DNA of 35,169 bases from an uncultured Propionibacteriaceae bacterium (GTDB taxonomy: Bacteria > Actinomycetota > Actinomycetes > Propionibacteriales > Propionibacteriaceae), in NCBI GenBank assembly GCA_902805915.1, contig CADCUO010000087.1, forward strand, positions 1 to 35,169, written 5' to 3'. The notes under the pieces are model-generated. The model saw only the letters and a list, made by a program, of their open reading frames with translations. It was not told the DNA's origin and did no database searches. Below are positions 18,667 through 26,410 of this stretch, in pieces; within the stretch, counting starts at the first letter, position 1, and every line of letters begins with the position of its first letter. Made by a program: the position numbers and the translations under genes.

Positions 18667-18672
18667 TATGAT
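18667..18672 (+). promoter_or_regulatory. -10 element of the SOS-box gene
   Basis: TATGAT, one base from TATAAT, followed by six bases and the ATG at 18679. Transcription is expected to begin at or next to the A of the ATG. Confidence 0.7.
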
Positions 18673-18678
18673 GCAGCC

Positions 18679-19053
18679 ATGAGTACTTCGGGATACGTGC
18701 CCCCGGGTTGGCCGGAGGTGGTGCACCCACCGGGGTCTGTGGACTGGGAGCTGACGGCAACCGCGTACCTGCTGGACTGCTGTCCGCCGGACTTCCGGGG
18801 CTATCCGGTGCTCCGCCGCCACCCGGTGGTGCTAGCCCGGTTCGCCGTGCAGTTCGTGGACGGTCAGTACAGCAGTGCCCAAGCCGGGCTGGCCGGTTCT
18901 CGGGTGAGCCTGAGCCGGTACGTGAGTGCGGAGGTGCTGCAGTCCGCCGCCGAGGCTTGGCTGGAGCAGACGGCACGACTGGCGCGCACCCGACGTGCGG
19001 TCGCCTTGGTGGAGGAGGCGCTGCGGGGGAAGGTCTTCGTGCGACGGTTATGA
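18679..19053 (+). CDS. Small conserved-looking protein of unknown function, predicted LexA-controlled
   Basis: A 124-residue soluble protein without signal peptide or membrane helix; I do not recognise its family for certain. It begins MSTSGYVPPGWPEVVHPPGS and has an aromatic/Pro-rich first third (two adjacent Cys near residue 34, CCPPDFRGYPVLRRHP), a helical middle and a basic C-terminal helix ending ALRGKVFVRRL. Codon use is that of a normal gene. The ATG is six bases after a near-consensus -10 and no ribosome site exists, so the mRNA is probably leaderless. The perfect SOS box upstream predicts induction by DNA damage. It lies between idi (divergent) and dxs (same strand, 72 bp away). Confidence 0.75.
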   Translation: MSTSGYVPPGWPEVVHPPGSVDWELTATAYLLDCCPPDFRGYPVLRRHPVVLARFAVQFVDGQYSSAQAGLAGSRVSLSRYVSAEVLQSAAEAWLEQTARLARTRRAVALVEEALRGKVFVRRL

Positions 19054-19113
19054 GCGGGGTCTGCCGTGCTCACGGATTAGTTACACCGCCCGGTACCGGT
19101 GGTCACCAACACG

Positions 19114-19119
19114 TAAACT
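19114..19119 (+). promoter_or_regulatory. Predicted -10 element of leaderless dxs
   Basis: TAAACT, then six bases, then the dxs ATG at 19126, with no Shine-Dalgarno sequence. A palindrome CCGGTACCGG (19090-19099) lies just upstream and could be an operator. Confidence 0.5.
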
Positions 19120-19125
19120 CCCAGC

Positions 19126-21072
19126 ATGCCTTCAGCGCCACACCGCCTGCTCGAGTCCATCCGGAGCCCTCACGATCTCCGATCACTCTCGACGGAGCAG
19201 CTGAACCAGCTCAGCACCGAGATCCGTGCTTTCCTGATCCACCACGTAAGCCAGACGGGGGGACATCTGGGCCCCAACCTGGGCGTGGTGGAGCTCACCC
19301 TCGCGGTGCACCGGGTGTTCGACTCACCTAGCGACCCCATCATCTTCGACACCGGGCATCAAAGCTATGTGCACAAGATCCTGACCGGGCGGCAGCAGGG
19401 CTTCGGGGGACTGCGGCAGCGCGGTGGGCTGTCGGGATACCCGAGCCAGGCAGAGTCGCCGCATGACTGGGTGGAGAACTCCCACGCCTCGACGTCGCTG
19501 TCCTACGCTGACGGACTGGCGAAGGCGCTTCGGCAGCAGCGCAAGCCGGGCACGGTGGTGGCCGTCATCGGCGACGGCGCGCTGACCGGTGGGATGGCCT
19601 GGGAGGCGTTGAACAACATCGCTGCGGAGGAGGATCTGCCGCTGGTGATCGTCGTCAACGACAACGGCCGGTCCTACACCCCTACCGTCGGAGGCCTGGC
19701 CAAGCACCTGTCCGGGCTCCGCACCAACCCGCGGTACGAGCAGGTACTGGACGTGGTCAAGCGGAACGTGAGCCGGGCCCCGCTGGTGGGCAGCGCCGCG
19801 TACGACATCCTGCACGGCATCAAGATCGGCCTCAAGGACGTCATCGCTCCGCAGGGGATGTTCTCCGATCTCGGGCTGAAGTACCTGGGCCCGATCGACG
19901 GGCACGACATCGATGCGGTGGAGCTTGCACTGAACCAGGCGAAGCAGTACGGCGGGCCGGTGCTGGTGCACTGCGTGACCCGGAAGGGGAACGGCTTCAA
20001 GGCTGCCGAGGACCACGAGGAGGACCGGTTCCACGCCGTCGGCAAGATAGACAAGCTGACCGGGCAGGCGCTGGGAACCAAGGGCGCTGAAACCTGGACC
20101 GAGGTGTTCTCCGAGGAACTGGTACGCCTCGGCGCCTCCGATCCCACAATCGTGGCCATCACCGCGGCGATGATGTACCCGACCGGGCTGGCACGGTTCG
20201 CGGCTGCCTTCCCCGACCGGTTCTTTGACGTTGGCATCGCTGAACAGCACGCAGTGACCTCGGCGGCTGGACTGGCCATGGGCGGTCTCCATCCCGTTGT
20301 CGCGATCTACTCCACCTTTTTGAACCGGGCCTTCGACCAGGTGCTGATGGATGTCGCGCTGCACCGCTGCGGGGTCACCTTCGTGTTGGACCGCGCCGGC
20401 GTGACCGGGAATGACGGCGCCAGCCACAACGGGATGTGGGACATGTCGATCCTGCAGGTCGTCCCCGGCCTGCACCTCAGCGCCCCCCGCGACGCCACCC
20501 GCCTCCGCGAGGCGTTGGCGACGGCGACCACCATCGCCGACGCCCCGAGCGTTGTTCGCTATTCCAAGGAGGCCGTCCCCGACGACATGGCCGCCGTCGA
20601 CTGCGTGGATGGGGTCGATGTGCTGCTTCGCACCGAGCACCCCCGCGTGCTGGTGGTCGCGTACGGGCAGATGGCCGGCACCGGCCTGGCCGTGGGCCAC
20701 CGGCTGTCTGACCAGGGCATCGGGGTCACCGTGGTGGACCCGGTCTGGGCGTTGCCGTGCAACCCTGCGTTGGTGCGGCTGGCTGCGGAGCACGAGCTTG
20801 TGATCAGCATCGAGGACAGTGGGATCGTCGGTGGCTGCGGCTCCCGGCTCGCCCAGGAGCTGCGGTTCGCCGACGTCAGCACACCGCTTCGCGAGTTCGG
20901 CATCGAGCAGCGGTTCCTCCAGCACGCCAGCCGATCCGAGCTGCTGGAGGAGGTGGGGCTGGCTCCGCAGGCCATCGCCCGGTACGCCGTCGAGGCGATC
21001 GTGAAGGGCGAGTCGACGCTGTCCGACAGTCCGCTGGAACCGGGGGTCAAGCCCGATGACGCCTCCCTTTAA
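19126..21072 (+). CDS. dxs: 1-deoxy-D-xylulose-5-phosphate synthase
   Basis: First step of the MEP isoprenoid pathway: pyruvate plus glyceraldehyde 3-phosphate gives DXP, with thiamine diphosphate. The 648-residue protein is full length. The ThDP motif is [16 protein letters not shown] near residues 148-163; [16 protein letters not shown] near 47 and [11 protein letters not shown] near 75 hold conserved His residues, and [10 protein letters not shown] near 367 holds the catalytic Glu. The ATG at 19126 is probably leaderless. The enzyme supplies IPP/DMAPP to the adjacent idi-crt operon, so the location makes metabolic sense. Confidence 0.97.
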   Translation: MPSAPHRLLESIRSPHDLRSLSTEQLNQLSTEIRAFLIHHVSQTGGHLGPNLGVVELTLAVHRVFDSPSDPIIFDTGHQSYVHKILTGRQQGFGGLRQRGGLSGYPSQAESPHDWVENSHASTSLSYADGLAKALRQQRKPGTVVAVIGDGALTGGMAWEALNNIAAEEDLPLVIVVNDNGRSYTPTVGGLAKHLSGLRTNPRYEQVLDVVKRNVSRAPLVGSAAYDILHGIKIGLKDVIAPQGMFSDLGLKYLGPIDGHDIDAVELALNQAKQYGGPVLVHCVTRKGNGFKAAEDHEEDRFHAVGKIDKLTGQALGTKGAETWTEVFSEELVRLGASDPTIVAITAAMMYPTGLARFAAAFPDRFFDVGIAEQHAVTSAAGLAMGGLHPVVAIYSTFLNRAFDQVLMDVALHRCGVTFVLDRAGVTGNDGASHNGMWDMSILQVVPGLHLSAPRDATRLREALATATTIADAPSVVRYSKEAVPDDMAAVDCVDGVDVLLRTEHPRVLVVAYGQMAGTGLAVGHRLSDQGIGVTVVDPVWALPCNPALVRLAAEHELVISIEDSGIVGGCGSRLAQELRFADVSTPLREFGIEQRFLQHASRSELLEEVGLAPQAIARYAVEAIVKGESTLSDSPLEPGVKPDDASL

Positions 21073-21123
21073 GGTGGTGCCGAGCCTCATCGTGGGGTGA
21101 CCGCGACTCGGAGGTGAGCGGGT

Positions 21124-21171
21124 ATGGGGGTGCTTCGCACCAGGAGCATGGGTGTGCTTCGCACCAAGAGC
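21124..21171 (+). repeat. 24-bp tandem duplication at the permease start
   Basis: Units 21124-21147 and 21148-21171 differ at two bases (GGG/GGT and AGG/AAG), giving MGVLRTRS then MGVLRTKS. Only the first ATG has a well-spaced ribosome site; related proteins, as I remember them, have a single LLRTKSVEQS start. Confidence 0.85.
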
Positions 21172-22638
21172 GTCGAGCAGTCGATTGCCGACACCGACGA
21201 GCCCGAGTACCGGCTGAGACGGAACCTCACCGCCCTCGACCTGACCGTCTTCGGCGTCGGAGTGATCATCGGTGCCGGCATCTTCACCCTGACCGGCCGA
21301 GCCGCTGCCACCATCGCCGGCCCGGCCATCGTGCTCAGCTTCGTGGTGTCGGCGGTCTGCTGCGGCCTGGCCGCACTCTGCTACGCCGAGTTCGCCTCCA
21401 CCGTCCCGGTGTCCGGATCGGCGTACACGTTCTCCTACGCCAGCCTGGGGGAGATCATCGCCTGGATCATCGGCTGGGACCTGCTGCTGGAGCTGATGCT
21501 TGGGGCCAGCGTGGTGGCTCAGGGATGGAGTACCTACGCCGTCGTGCTGCTGGACAGCCTGGGCATCACCTGGCCGGCGGCGCTCGGCCCAGGCGGTGCC
21601 GTGGATGTGCTGGCGATGCTTCTGGTCGCCGTCCTCGCGACCTTGATCACCATCGGGATCAAGGAGTCGATGCGGGTCAACCTCGTGCTGGTGGCGGTGA
21701 AGATCTTCATCGTCTTGTTCGTCATCATCGCCGGGATCGGCTTCATCAACCCGGCCAACTACTCCCCGTTCATCCCACCGGCCGCCGGCGGCGGCGCCGC
21801 TGTCGAGCACTGGTACCAGCAGCCGCTGATCCAGGCAGCGTTCGGGCTGGAACCGACCGCCTTCGGCGTGGCCGGGATCTTCACCGGCGCTGCGCTGGTC
21901 TTCTTCGCCTACATCGGCTTCGACGTGGTCGCCACGACCGCCGAGGAGGCCCGTAACCCCCAGCGTGACCTGCCGATCGGCATTCTCGGCTCGTTGCTGA
22001 TCTGCACGATCCTGTACGGCGCCGTCGCGCTGGTCATCACCGGGATGTTGAAGTACGACCAGATCGACCCCAAGGCAGCTCTCGCCTCCGCCTTCACCAC
22101 CTTGGGCAAGCCGGGCTACGCCACCTTGATCTCTGCGGGTGCGGTGGCCGGACTCACCACGGTGGTGCTGACCTTGCTGATCGGCGCCTCCCGCGTGGTG
22201 TTCGCGATGTCCCGCGACCACCTGCTGCCCCCGGTGCTGAGCAAGGTGCACCCCCGGTTCAAGACCCCGTACGTGATCACCATCGTGATCGGTGTCATCA
22301 CCATGCTGGTGGCCGGCCTGACCCCGATCGGGCGGCTGGAGGAGATGGTCAACATCGGTACCTTGACCGCCTTCATCCTGGTCTCCGTCGGTGTCGTGGT
22401 GCTGCGGCGCACCCGGCCGGAGCTGCCGCGGGCGTTCCGGGTGCCGTGGTCGCCGGTGGTGCCGATCGCCTCCGCGCTGATCTGCCTCTACCTCACCTTG
22501 AACCTGTCGCTCGAGACCTGGTTCCGGTTCCTGATCTGGATGGCGCTCGGTTTCGCGATCTACGCGTTCTACGGGTACCGGAGGTCCCGGCTCGCCACCG
22601 GTGAGACTCTGGTGGAGATGCGCTCAGCCCACCGCTGA
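21124..22638 (+). CDS. APC-superfamily cationic amino-acid-type permease
   Basis: A 504-residue membrane transporter with about twelve to fourteen hydrophobic helices. The family motif GVGVIIGAGIFTLTG lies in the first helix near residue 43, and FFAYIGFDVVATTAEEARNPQRDLP near 260 is typical of the CAT/YhdG group. The substrate is probably an amino acid, but the type cannot be read. The ATG at 21124 has GGAGGT eight bases upstream. The first 16 residues are a duplicated octapeptide (MGVLRTRS, MGVLRTKS), encoded by two nearly identical 24-bp units. The end overlaps the converging fadB end by 15 bp. Confidence 0.92.
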   Translation: MGVLRTRSMGVLRTKSVEQSIADTDEPEYRLRRNLTALDLTVFGVGVIIGAGIFTLTGRAAATIAGPAIVLSFVVSAVCCGLAALCYAEFASTVPVSGSAYTFSYASLGEIIAWIIGWDLLLELMLGASVVAQGWSTYAVVLLDSLGITWPAALGPGGAVDVLAMLLVAVLATLITIGIKESMRVNLVLVAVKIFIVLFVIIAGIGFINPANYSPFIPPAAGGGAAVEHWYQQPLIQAAFGLEPTAFGVAGIFTGAALVFFAYIGFDVVATTAEEARNPQRDLPIGILGSLLICTILYGAVALVITGMLKYDQIDPKAALASAFTTLGKPGYATLISAGAVAGLTTVVLTLLIGASRVVFAMSRDHLLPPVLSKVHPRFKTPYVITIVIGVITMLVAGLTPIGRLEEMVNIGTLTAFILVSVGVVVLRRTRPELPRAFRVPWSPVVPIASALICLYLTLNLSLETWFRFLIWMALGFAIYAFYGYRRSRLATGETLVEMRSAHR

Positions 22639-24795
22639 CGCGCTCGGAACGGGGGAGGGTTTGTCGGCGACGCTGGCTACGCCGGCCGGGAGGAAGGTAT
22701 GGCCGACCACCTTCTCCGAGATGCCCTCACGGTCCAGGTACGGGGTGATGCCGCCCAGGTGGAAGGGCCAGCCGCCGCCCAGGATCATGCAGAGGTCGAT
22801 GTCCATCGGCGCGGCCACGACACCCTGGCTGAGCATCACGGCGATCTCCTCCGCCATCGCGGACAGGGCGCGTAGGCGTACCTGGTCTGCGGTGCTGGGG
22901 CGGTCGCCCACGGTCAGCAGCGCCTGTGTCTCGGCCGAGACGTACGGCTTCCCCTCGGCCGTCCAGTCGTAGACACTGCGCTTACCGGCGCCGACCAGCG
23001 CCTTCAGGTTCGGTGACACCGGGAACCGTTCGCCGAAGGCGTCGTGGAGGGTCTGGGTGACGTGCAGGGTGACCGCCGGCCCGACGAGCTGCATCAGCAC
23101 GAACGGCGGCATCGGCAGCCCAAGTGGGCGGAGCGCCCCGTCGGCCACCGGGATGGGGGTGCCCTCGTCGACCGCCTGGATCACCTCGGCCATCATTCGG
23201 ATCAATAGCCGGTTGAAGACGAACCCGGCGGCGTCCTTCACCAGCACTGCACTCTTCTTCAGCTCCTTGGCGACCTTGAAGGCGGTGGCCAGGGTCGCCT
23301 CGTTCGTACGCTCGGCGCGGACCACCTCGAGCAGCGGCATCACGGCCACCGGGTTGAAGAAATGCAGGCCGACAACCCGCTCCGGGTGGGCCAGGTCGGA
23401 CGCCATCGCGGTTACCGACAGCGATGAGGTGTTGGTGGCCAGCACACAGGTGTCGCTGACGTGCTGCACCAGCTCGCCGAAGACCTGCTGCTTGACCGAG
23501 AGGTCCTCATACACCGCCTCGATCACCAGGTCGCAGCCGGCGAAGTCCGCCTGGTCGGTGGTGCCAGACAGCAGTGCTCTCAGCCGGTTCGCCTCGTCGG
23601 GTGACATCCGCTTGGTAGCAAGGAGCTTGTCGATCTGGGCTTGTACGTAGTCGAGACCACTCTGCACCCGCTCCCGGTCGAGGTCGCAGATGATGACCGG
23701 GACCTGCAGCCGCCGCAGAAATGACCAGGCGAGCTGGCTGGCCATCAGCCCCGCCCCAACGACGCCGACCTGCGTCAGTGGGCGGGCCAGCCGCGGGTCC
23801 GGCGCCCCGGCGGGCCGCTTGGCCCGCTTCTGCACCAGGTCGAAGGCGTACAGGCTGGATCGCAGCTCAGGGCTCATCAGCAGGTCGGCCAGTGCTTCGT
23901 CCTCGGCCGCGAACGCCGCGACCCGGTCCGCGGTCCGCGCGGCACTGATCAGCTCCAGGGCGCGGTACGGGGCCGGAGCGGCGCCGGAGATCTTCTGGTC
24001 GGCGAAGGCCTTGCCGCGCGCGACTGCTGCGTCCCAGGCCGGGCCGCGGTCGACCTCACGCCGGTCTACGGCAAGTGTGCCGGCAACGACCTTCCCGGCC
24101 CAGTCCAGCGAACGCTCCAGGAAGTCGGCGGCGTCGAAGATGACGTCGGCGATGCCCAGCTCGTATGCCTGGGAAGGCTTCAGCATCTTGTTCTGGCTCA
24201 GTGGGTTCTCGATGATCACCGTCACGGCCCCGTCGGCACCGATGAGGTTGGGCAGCAGGTACGCGCCCCCCCAGCCGGGCAGCATGCCGAGGAAGCATTC
24301 GGGCAGCGCGAGGCCGGCGGCGGTTGTGGACACGGTGCGGTAGTCGCAGTGCAGCGCCACCTCCAGTCCACCGCCCAGCGCCAAGCCGTTGATGAACGCG
24401 AACGTCGGTACCGCGGCCGAATGCAGCTTGTCGAAGACGGCGTGCCCGATCTTGGTGATCGTCTTGGACTGTGACCGCTCGGTGATCTTGGGAACCGCGG
24501 TCAGGTCCGCCCCGGCCGCCAGGAAGAACGGCTTGCCGGTGATGGCTATCCCGGCCACGTCGTCGCGCTGCCGAGCAGCATCGATGGCCGCGTTGAGGTT
24601 GCCGAGACCGCGTGGGCCCAGGATGGTCGGCTTGGTGTGGTCATGGCCGTTATCCAGGGTGATCAGCACCAAGGTCGAGCCGGCATGAGGCAGCACGACA
24701 TCCCGGCTGAGGGCCCGGGTGACCATCTCGGACTCACTCAGCGCCGACGCCTGGTCGATCAACTGCTCCAGGTCCCGGTCCGTCATGGTGGTCAC
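22624..24795 (-). CDS. fadB: Fatty-acid oxidation multifunctional enzyme: enoyl-CoA hydratase/3-hydroxyacyl-CoA dehydrogenase
   Basis: Carries out the hydration and NAD-dependent oxidation steps of beta-oxidation. A 723-residue protein. The crotonase domain (about residues 20-320) has INGLALGGGLEVALHCDY and LPECFLGMLPGWGG with the catalytic Glu pair. The dehydrogenase part has the Rossmann motif VGVVGAGLMASQLAW near 345, then NTSSLSV, GLHFFNPVAVMPLLEVV with the catalytic His, and KDAAGFVFNRLL. The start is the GTG at 24795, with GGAG seven bases upstream, overlapping the fadA stop (GTGA). The longer frame to 24948 reads through a fadA repeat and is spurious. Forms the fadAB complex with the upstream thiolase. 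Confidence 0.95.
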   Translation of the reverse strand: MTTMTDRDLEQLIDQASALSESEMVTRALSRDVVLPHAGSTLVLITLDNGHDHTKPTILGPRGLGNLNAAIDAARQRDDVAGIAITGKPFFLAAGADLTAVPKITERSQSKTITKIGHAVFDKLHSAAVPTFAFINGLALGGGLEVALHCDYRTVSTTAAGLALPECFLGMLPGWGGAYLLPNLIGADGAVTVIIENPLSQNKMLKPSQAYELGIADVIFDAADFLERSLDWAGKVVAGTLAVDRREVDRGPAWDAAVARGKAFADQKISGAAPAPYRALELISAARTADRVAAFAAEDEALADLLMSPELRSSLYAFDLVQKRAKRPAGAPDPRLARPLTQVGVVGAGLMASQLAWSFLRRLQVPVIICDLDRERVQSGLDYVQAQIDKLLATKRMSPDEANRLRALLSGTTDQADFAGCDLVIEAVYEDLSVKQQVFGELVQHVSDTCVLATNTSSLSVTAMASDLAHPERVVGLHFFNPVAVMPLLEVVRAERTNEATLATAFKVAKELKKSAVLVKDAAGFVFNRLLIRMMAEVIQAVDEGTPIPVADGALRPLGLPMPPFVLMQLVGPAVTLHVTQTLHDAFGERFPVSPNLKALVGAGKRSVYDWTAEGKPYVSAETQALLTVGDRPSTADQVRLRALSAMAEEIAVMLSQGVVAAPMDIDLCMILGGGWPFHLGGITPYLDREGISEKVVGHTFLPAGVASVADKPSPVPSASAVG

Positions 24796-26078
24796 TGTGC
24801 TGCTCCGGTGCCCGATGCAGTGGTGCCCGATGCAGTGGTGCTCGATGCGGTGGTGGCCGATGCAGTGGTGCCCGATGCGGTGGGAGCGGCGTCGTGGTGG
24901 TGTGGGTTCTCCCAGATGACTGACCCGCCCATGCCGAGCCCGATGCACATCGTGGTCAAGCCATAGCGGACCTCCGGGTGCTCCCGGAAGCTGCGCGCGA
25001 GATGGATCATCAACCGCACCCCGGAGCTGGCTAGCGGGTGCCCGAGAGCGATCGCGCCACCGTAGGGGTTGACCCGTTCGTCATCGCTGCTGATCCCGAA
25101 ATGATCAAGAAAGGCCAGCACCTGGACGGCGAAGGCCTCGTTGATCTCAAACGCACCAAGATCATCTATGGTGAGGCCCGCAGAGCGCAGCGCTTTCTCA
25201 GTCGCCGGTATCGGACCGACCCCCATCAGCTCTGGATCGACGCCGGCGAAGGCGAACGAGACCAGGCGCATGGCTACCGGAAGCCCCAGCTCGCGAGCCG
25301 TCGACTCTGCCGCCACCAGTGCTGCGGTGGCGCCGTCGTTGAGCCCGGCGGCGTTCCCGGGAGTGACCCGACCGTGCGGGCGGAACGGTGTCTTGAGGGC
25401 CGCCAGGGTTTCCTTGGTGGTGCCCGGACGTGGTGGTTCGTCAGCGGTAGCCAGCCCCCAGCCCAGCTCGGTGCTGCGAGTGGCAACGCTCACCAGCGAC
25501 TCCTGGATGATGCCGTGGGCGTACGCCGCGGCCACCCGCTCCTGACTCAGCACGGCGAAGGAGTCAGCGCGGTCCTTGGTGATGGCGGGAAAGCGGTCAT
25601 GCAGGTTCTCCGCGGTGGAGCCCATCACCAGGGCGGATGGGTCGACCAGCTTCTCTGCCAGGATCCGCGGGTTCGGGTCGACCCCGTCACCCATCGGGTG
25701 GTGACCCATGTGCTCGACGCCGCCAGCGACTGCCACGTCGTAGGCGCCGAAAGCGATCCCGGCGGCGACGTTGGTCACCGCAGTCATGGCACCGGCGCAC
25801 ATCCGGTCAATGGCGTACCCGGGAACCGAACGGGGGAGACCGGCCAGCAGTGCCGCGGTCCGACCAATGGTGAGCCCTTGGTCGCCGGTCTGCGTAGTGG
25901 CCGCGATAGCCACCTCGTCGACCCGGTCGGCTGGTAGCTCGGGGTGTCGGCGCATCAGCTCGCGAATGCAGTTGACGACCAGGTCATCGGCGCGGGTCTC
26001 GGCATACATCGAGCCGGCCTTGCCGAAGGGTGTGCGTACGCCGTCGACGAAGACGACCTCGCGGGAAATCCGGGACAT
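24792..26078 (-). CDS. fadA: Acetyl-CoA acyltransferase (3-ketoacyl-CoA thiolase)
   Basis: Cleaves 3-ketoacyl-CoA in the last step of beta-oxidation. A 428-residue thiolase with the acylated Cys in DRMCAGAMTAV near residue 90, the His in GGAIALGHPLASSG near 345, and the second Cys in TMCIGLGMGGS near 380. The normal family end (SVIWENP) is followed here by about 35 extra residues, HHHDAAP and then a Thr/Ala/Ser-rich tail made by a 15-bp tandem repeat. I choose the ATG at 26078, seven bases after TAATAT, as a leaderless start; the GTG at 26096 is an alternative. The stop overlaps the fadB start, so the two are coupled. Confidence 0.94.
   Translation of the reverse strand: MSRISREVVFVDGVRTPFGKAGSMYAETRADDLVVNCIRELMRRHPELPADRVDEVAIAATTQTGDQGLTIGRTAALLAGLPRSVPGYAIDRMCAGAMTAVTNVAAGIAFGAYDVAVAGGVEHMGHHPMGDGVDPNPRILAEKLVDPSALVMGSTAENLHDRFPAITKDRADSFAVLSQERVAAAYAHGIIQESLVSVATRSTELGWGLATADEPPRPGTTKETLAALKTPFRPHGRVTPGNAAGLNDGATAALVAAESTARELGLPVAMRLVSFAFAGVDPELMGVGPIPATEKALRSAGLTIDDLGAFEINEAFAVQVLAFLDHFGISSDDERVNPYGGAIALGHPLASSGVRLMIHLARSFREHPEVRYGLTTMCIGLGMGGSVIWENPHHHDAAPTASGTTASATTASSTTASGTTASGTGAAQ
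24808..24882. repeat. Five 15-bp tandem repeats in the 3' end of fadA
   Basis: Units starting at 24808, 24823, 24838, 24853 and 24868, consensus GTGCCCGATGCAGTG with one- or two-base variants (GTGCTC, GTGGCC, GCGG). On the coding strand they give repeats of the TTASG type. The unit is a multiple of three, so copy number can change without breaking the frame. Confidence 0.95.
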
Positions 26079-26085
26079 GCGGCTT

Positions 26086-26091
26086 ATATTA
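26086..26091 (-). promoter_or_regulatory. Predicted -10 of the fadA-fadB operon
   Basis: TAATAT on the minus strand, seven bases before the ATG at 26078, with no ribosome site between. Confidence 0.5.
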
Positions 26092-26102
26092 CTCACGGGT
26101 AA
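26089..26102. promoter_or_regulatory. Palindromic operator candidate at the fadA promoter
   Basis: TTACTCACGGGTAA, with perfect TTAC/GTAA arms and a partly symmetric centre, overlaps the predicted -10 of fadA. Such placement fits a repressor, plausibly a TetR-type fatty-acid regulator. Which protein binds is not shown by the sequence. Confidence 0.45.
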
Positions 26103-26188
26103 CCCGCTACCGCCTCAATCGGCCGCTTCGCCACTAGTTACCGGGACCTGGTCCGGCCGCGTTGAGCCCAACTGACGCTTTGCTGAAT

Positions 26189-26227
26189 TACGCTGCAACT
26201 ATGGCTGGCAATGTCAGATCAAGCTGA
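26189..26227 (+). other. Eight-codon ORF behind a -10-like element
   Basis: TACGCT (26189-26194), six bases, then ATG at 26201 opening MAGNVRSS and ending in TGA at 26225. The stop is ten bases before the GTG of the small Cys-rich ORF and in the same frame. It could be a leaderless leader peptide, or the front of that gene interrupted by a TGA. Confidence 0.3.
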
Positions 26228-26236
26228 CCCACGACC

Positions 26237-26410
26237 GTGGGCCATCTTGTCAAGGGGTGGTTGGCGGCGGGCGAACCGGTAGAACGGATTTGGTGCCGTC
26301 GCTGTCTCACCTACGCCGTCGTCAACGTGCCGTACTACCTGATCTCGGCTGCGGGTGTGTCCCGGCGAGCGACGAAGATCTGGTGCCGCAACTGCGACGA
26401 AGCGGACTAG
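26237..26410 (+). CDS. Possible small zinc-ribbon-like protein, 57 residues
   Basis: The frame from GTG 26237 to TAG 26410 encodes WCRRC near residues 19-23 and WCRNC near 49-53, i.e. two CxxC pairs 26 residues apart, the layout of a small zinc-binding fold. Most codons end in G or C, as in true genes nearby. The tail overlaps the converging RNase D gene by 4 bp. There is no ribosome site at the GTG; in the same frame upstream stand a TGA and an 8-codon ORF with a leaderless-type promoter. I know no family for it. It may be a genuine small protein, a gene split by a nonsense mutation, or chance. Confidence 0.45.
   Translation: MGHLVKGWLAAGEPVERIWCRRCLTYAVVNVPYYLISAAGVSRRATKIWCRNCDEAD

Noticed and set aside
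19324-22251. A 975-codon minus-strand open frame opposite dxs and the permease
   Set aside because: It is the GC-bias shadow of two certain genes: composition is His/Gln/Arg/Gly-rich without any domain.
24796-24948. N-terminal extension of fadB with a His/Ile/Gly repeat
   Set aside because: It reads the fadA 15-bp repeat in another frame; the GTG at 24795 has its own ribosome site and GTGA coupling.
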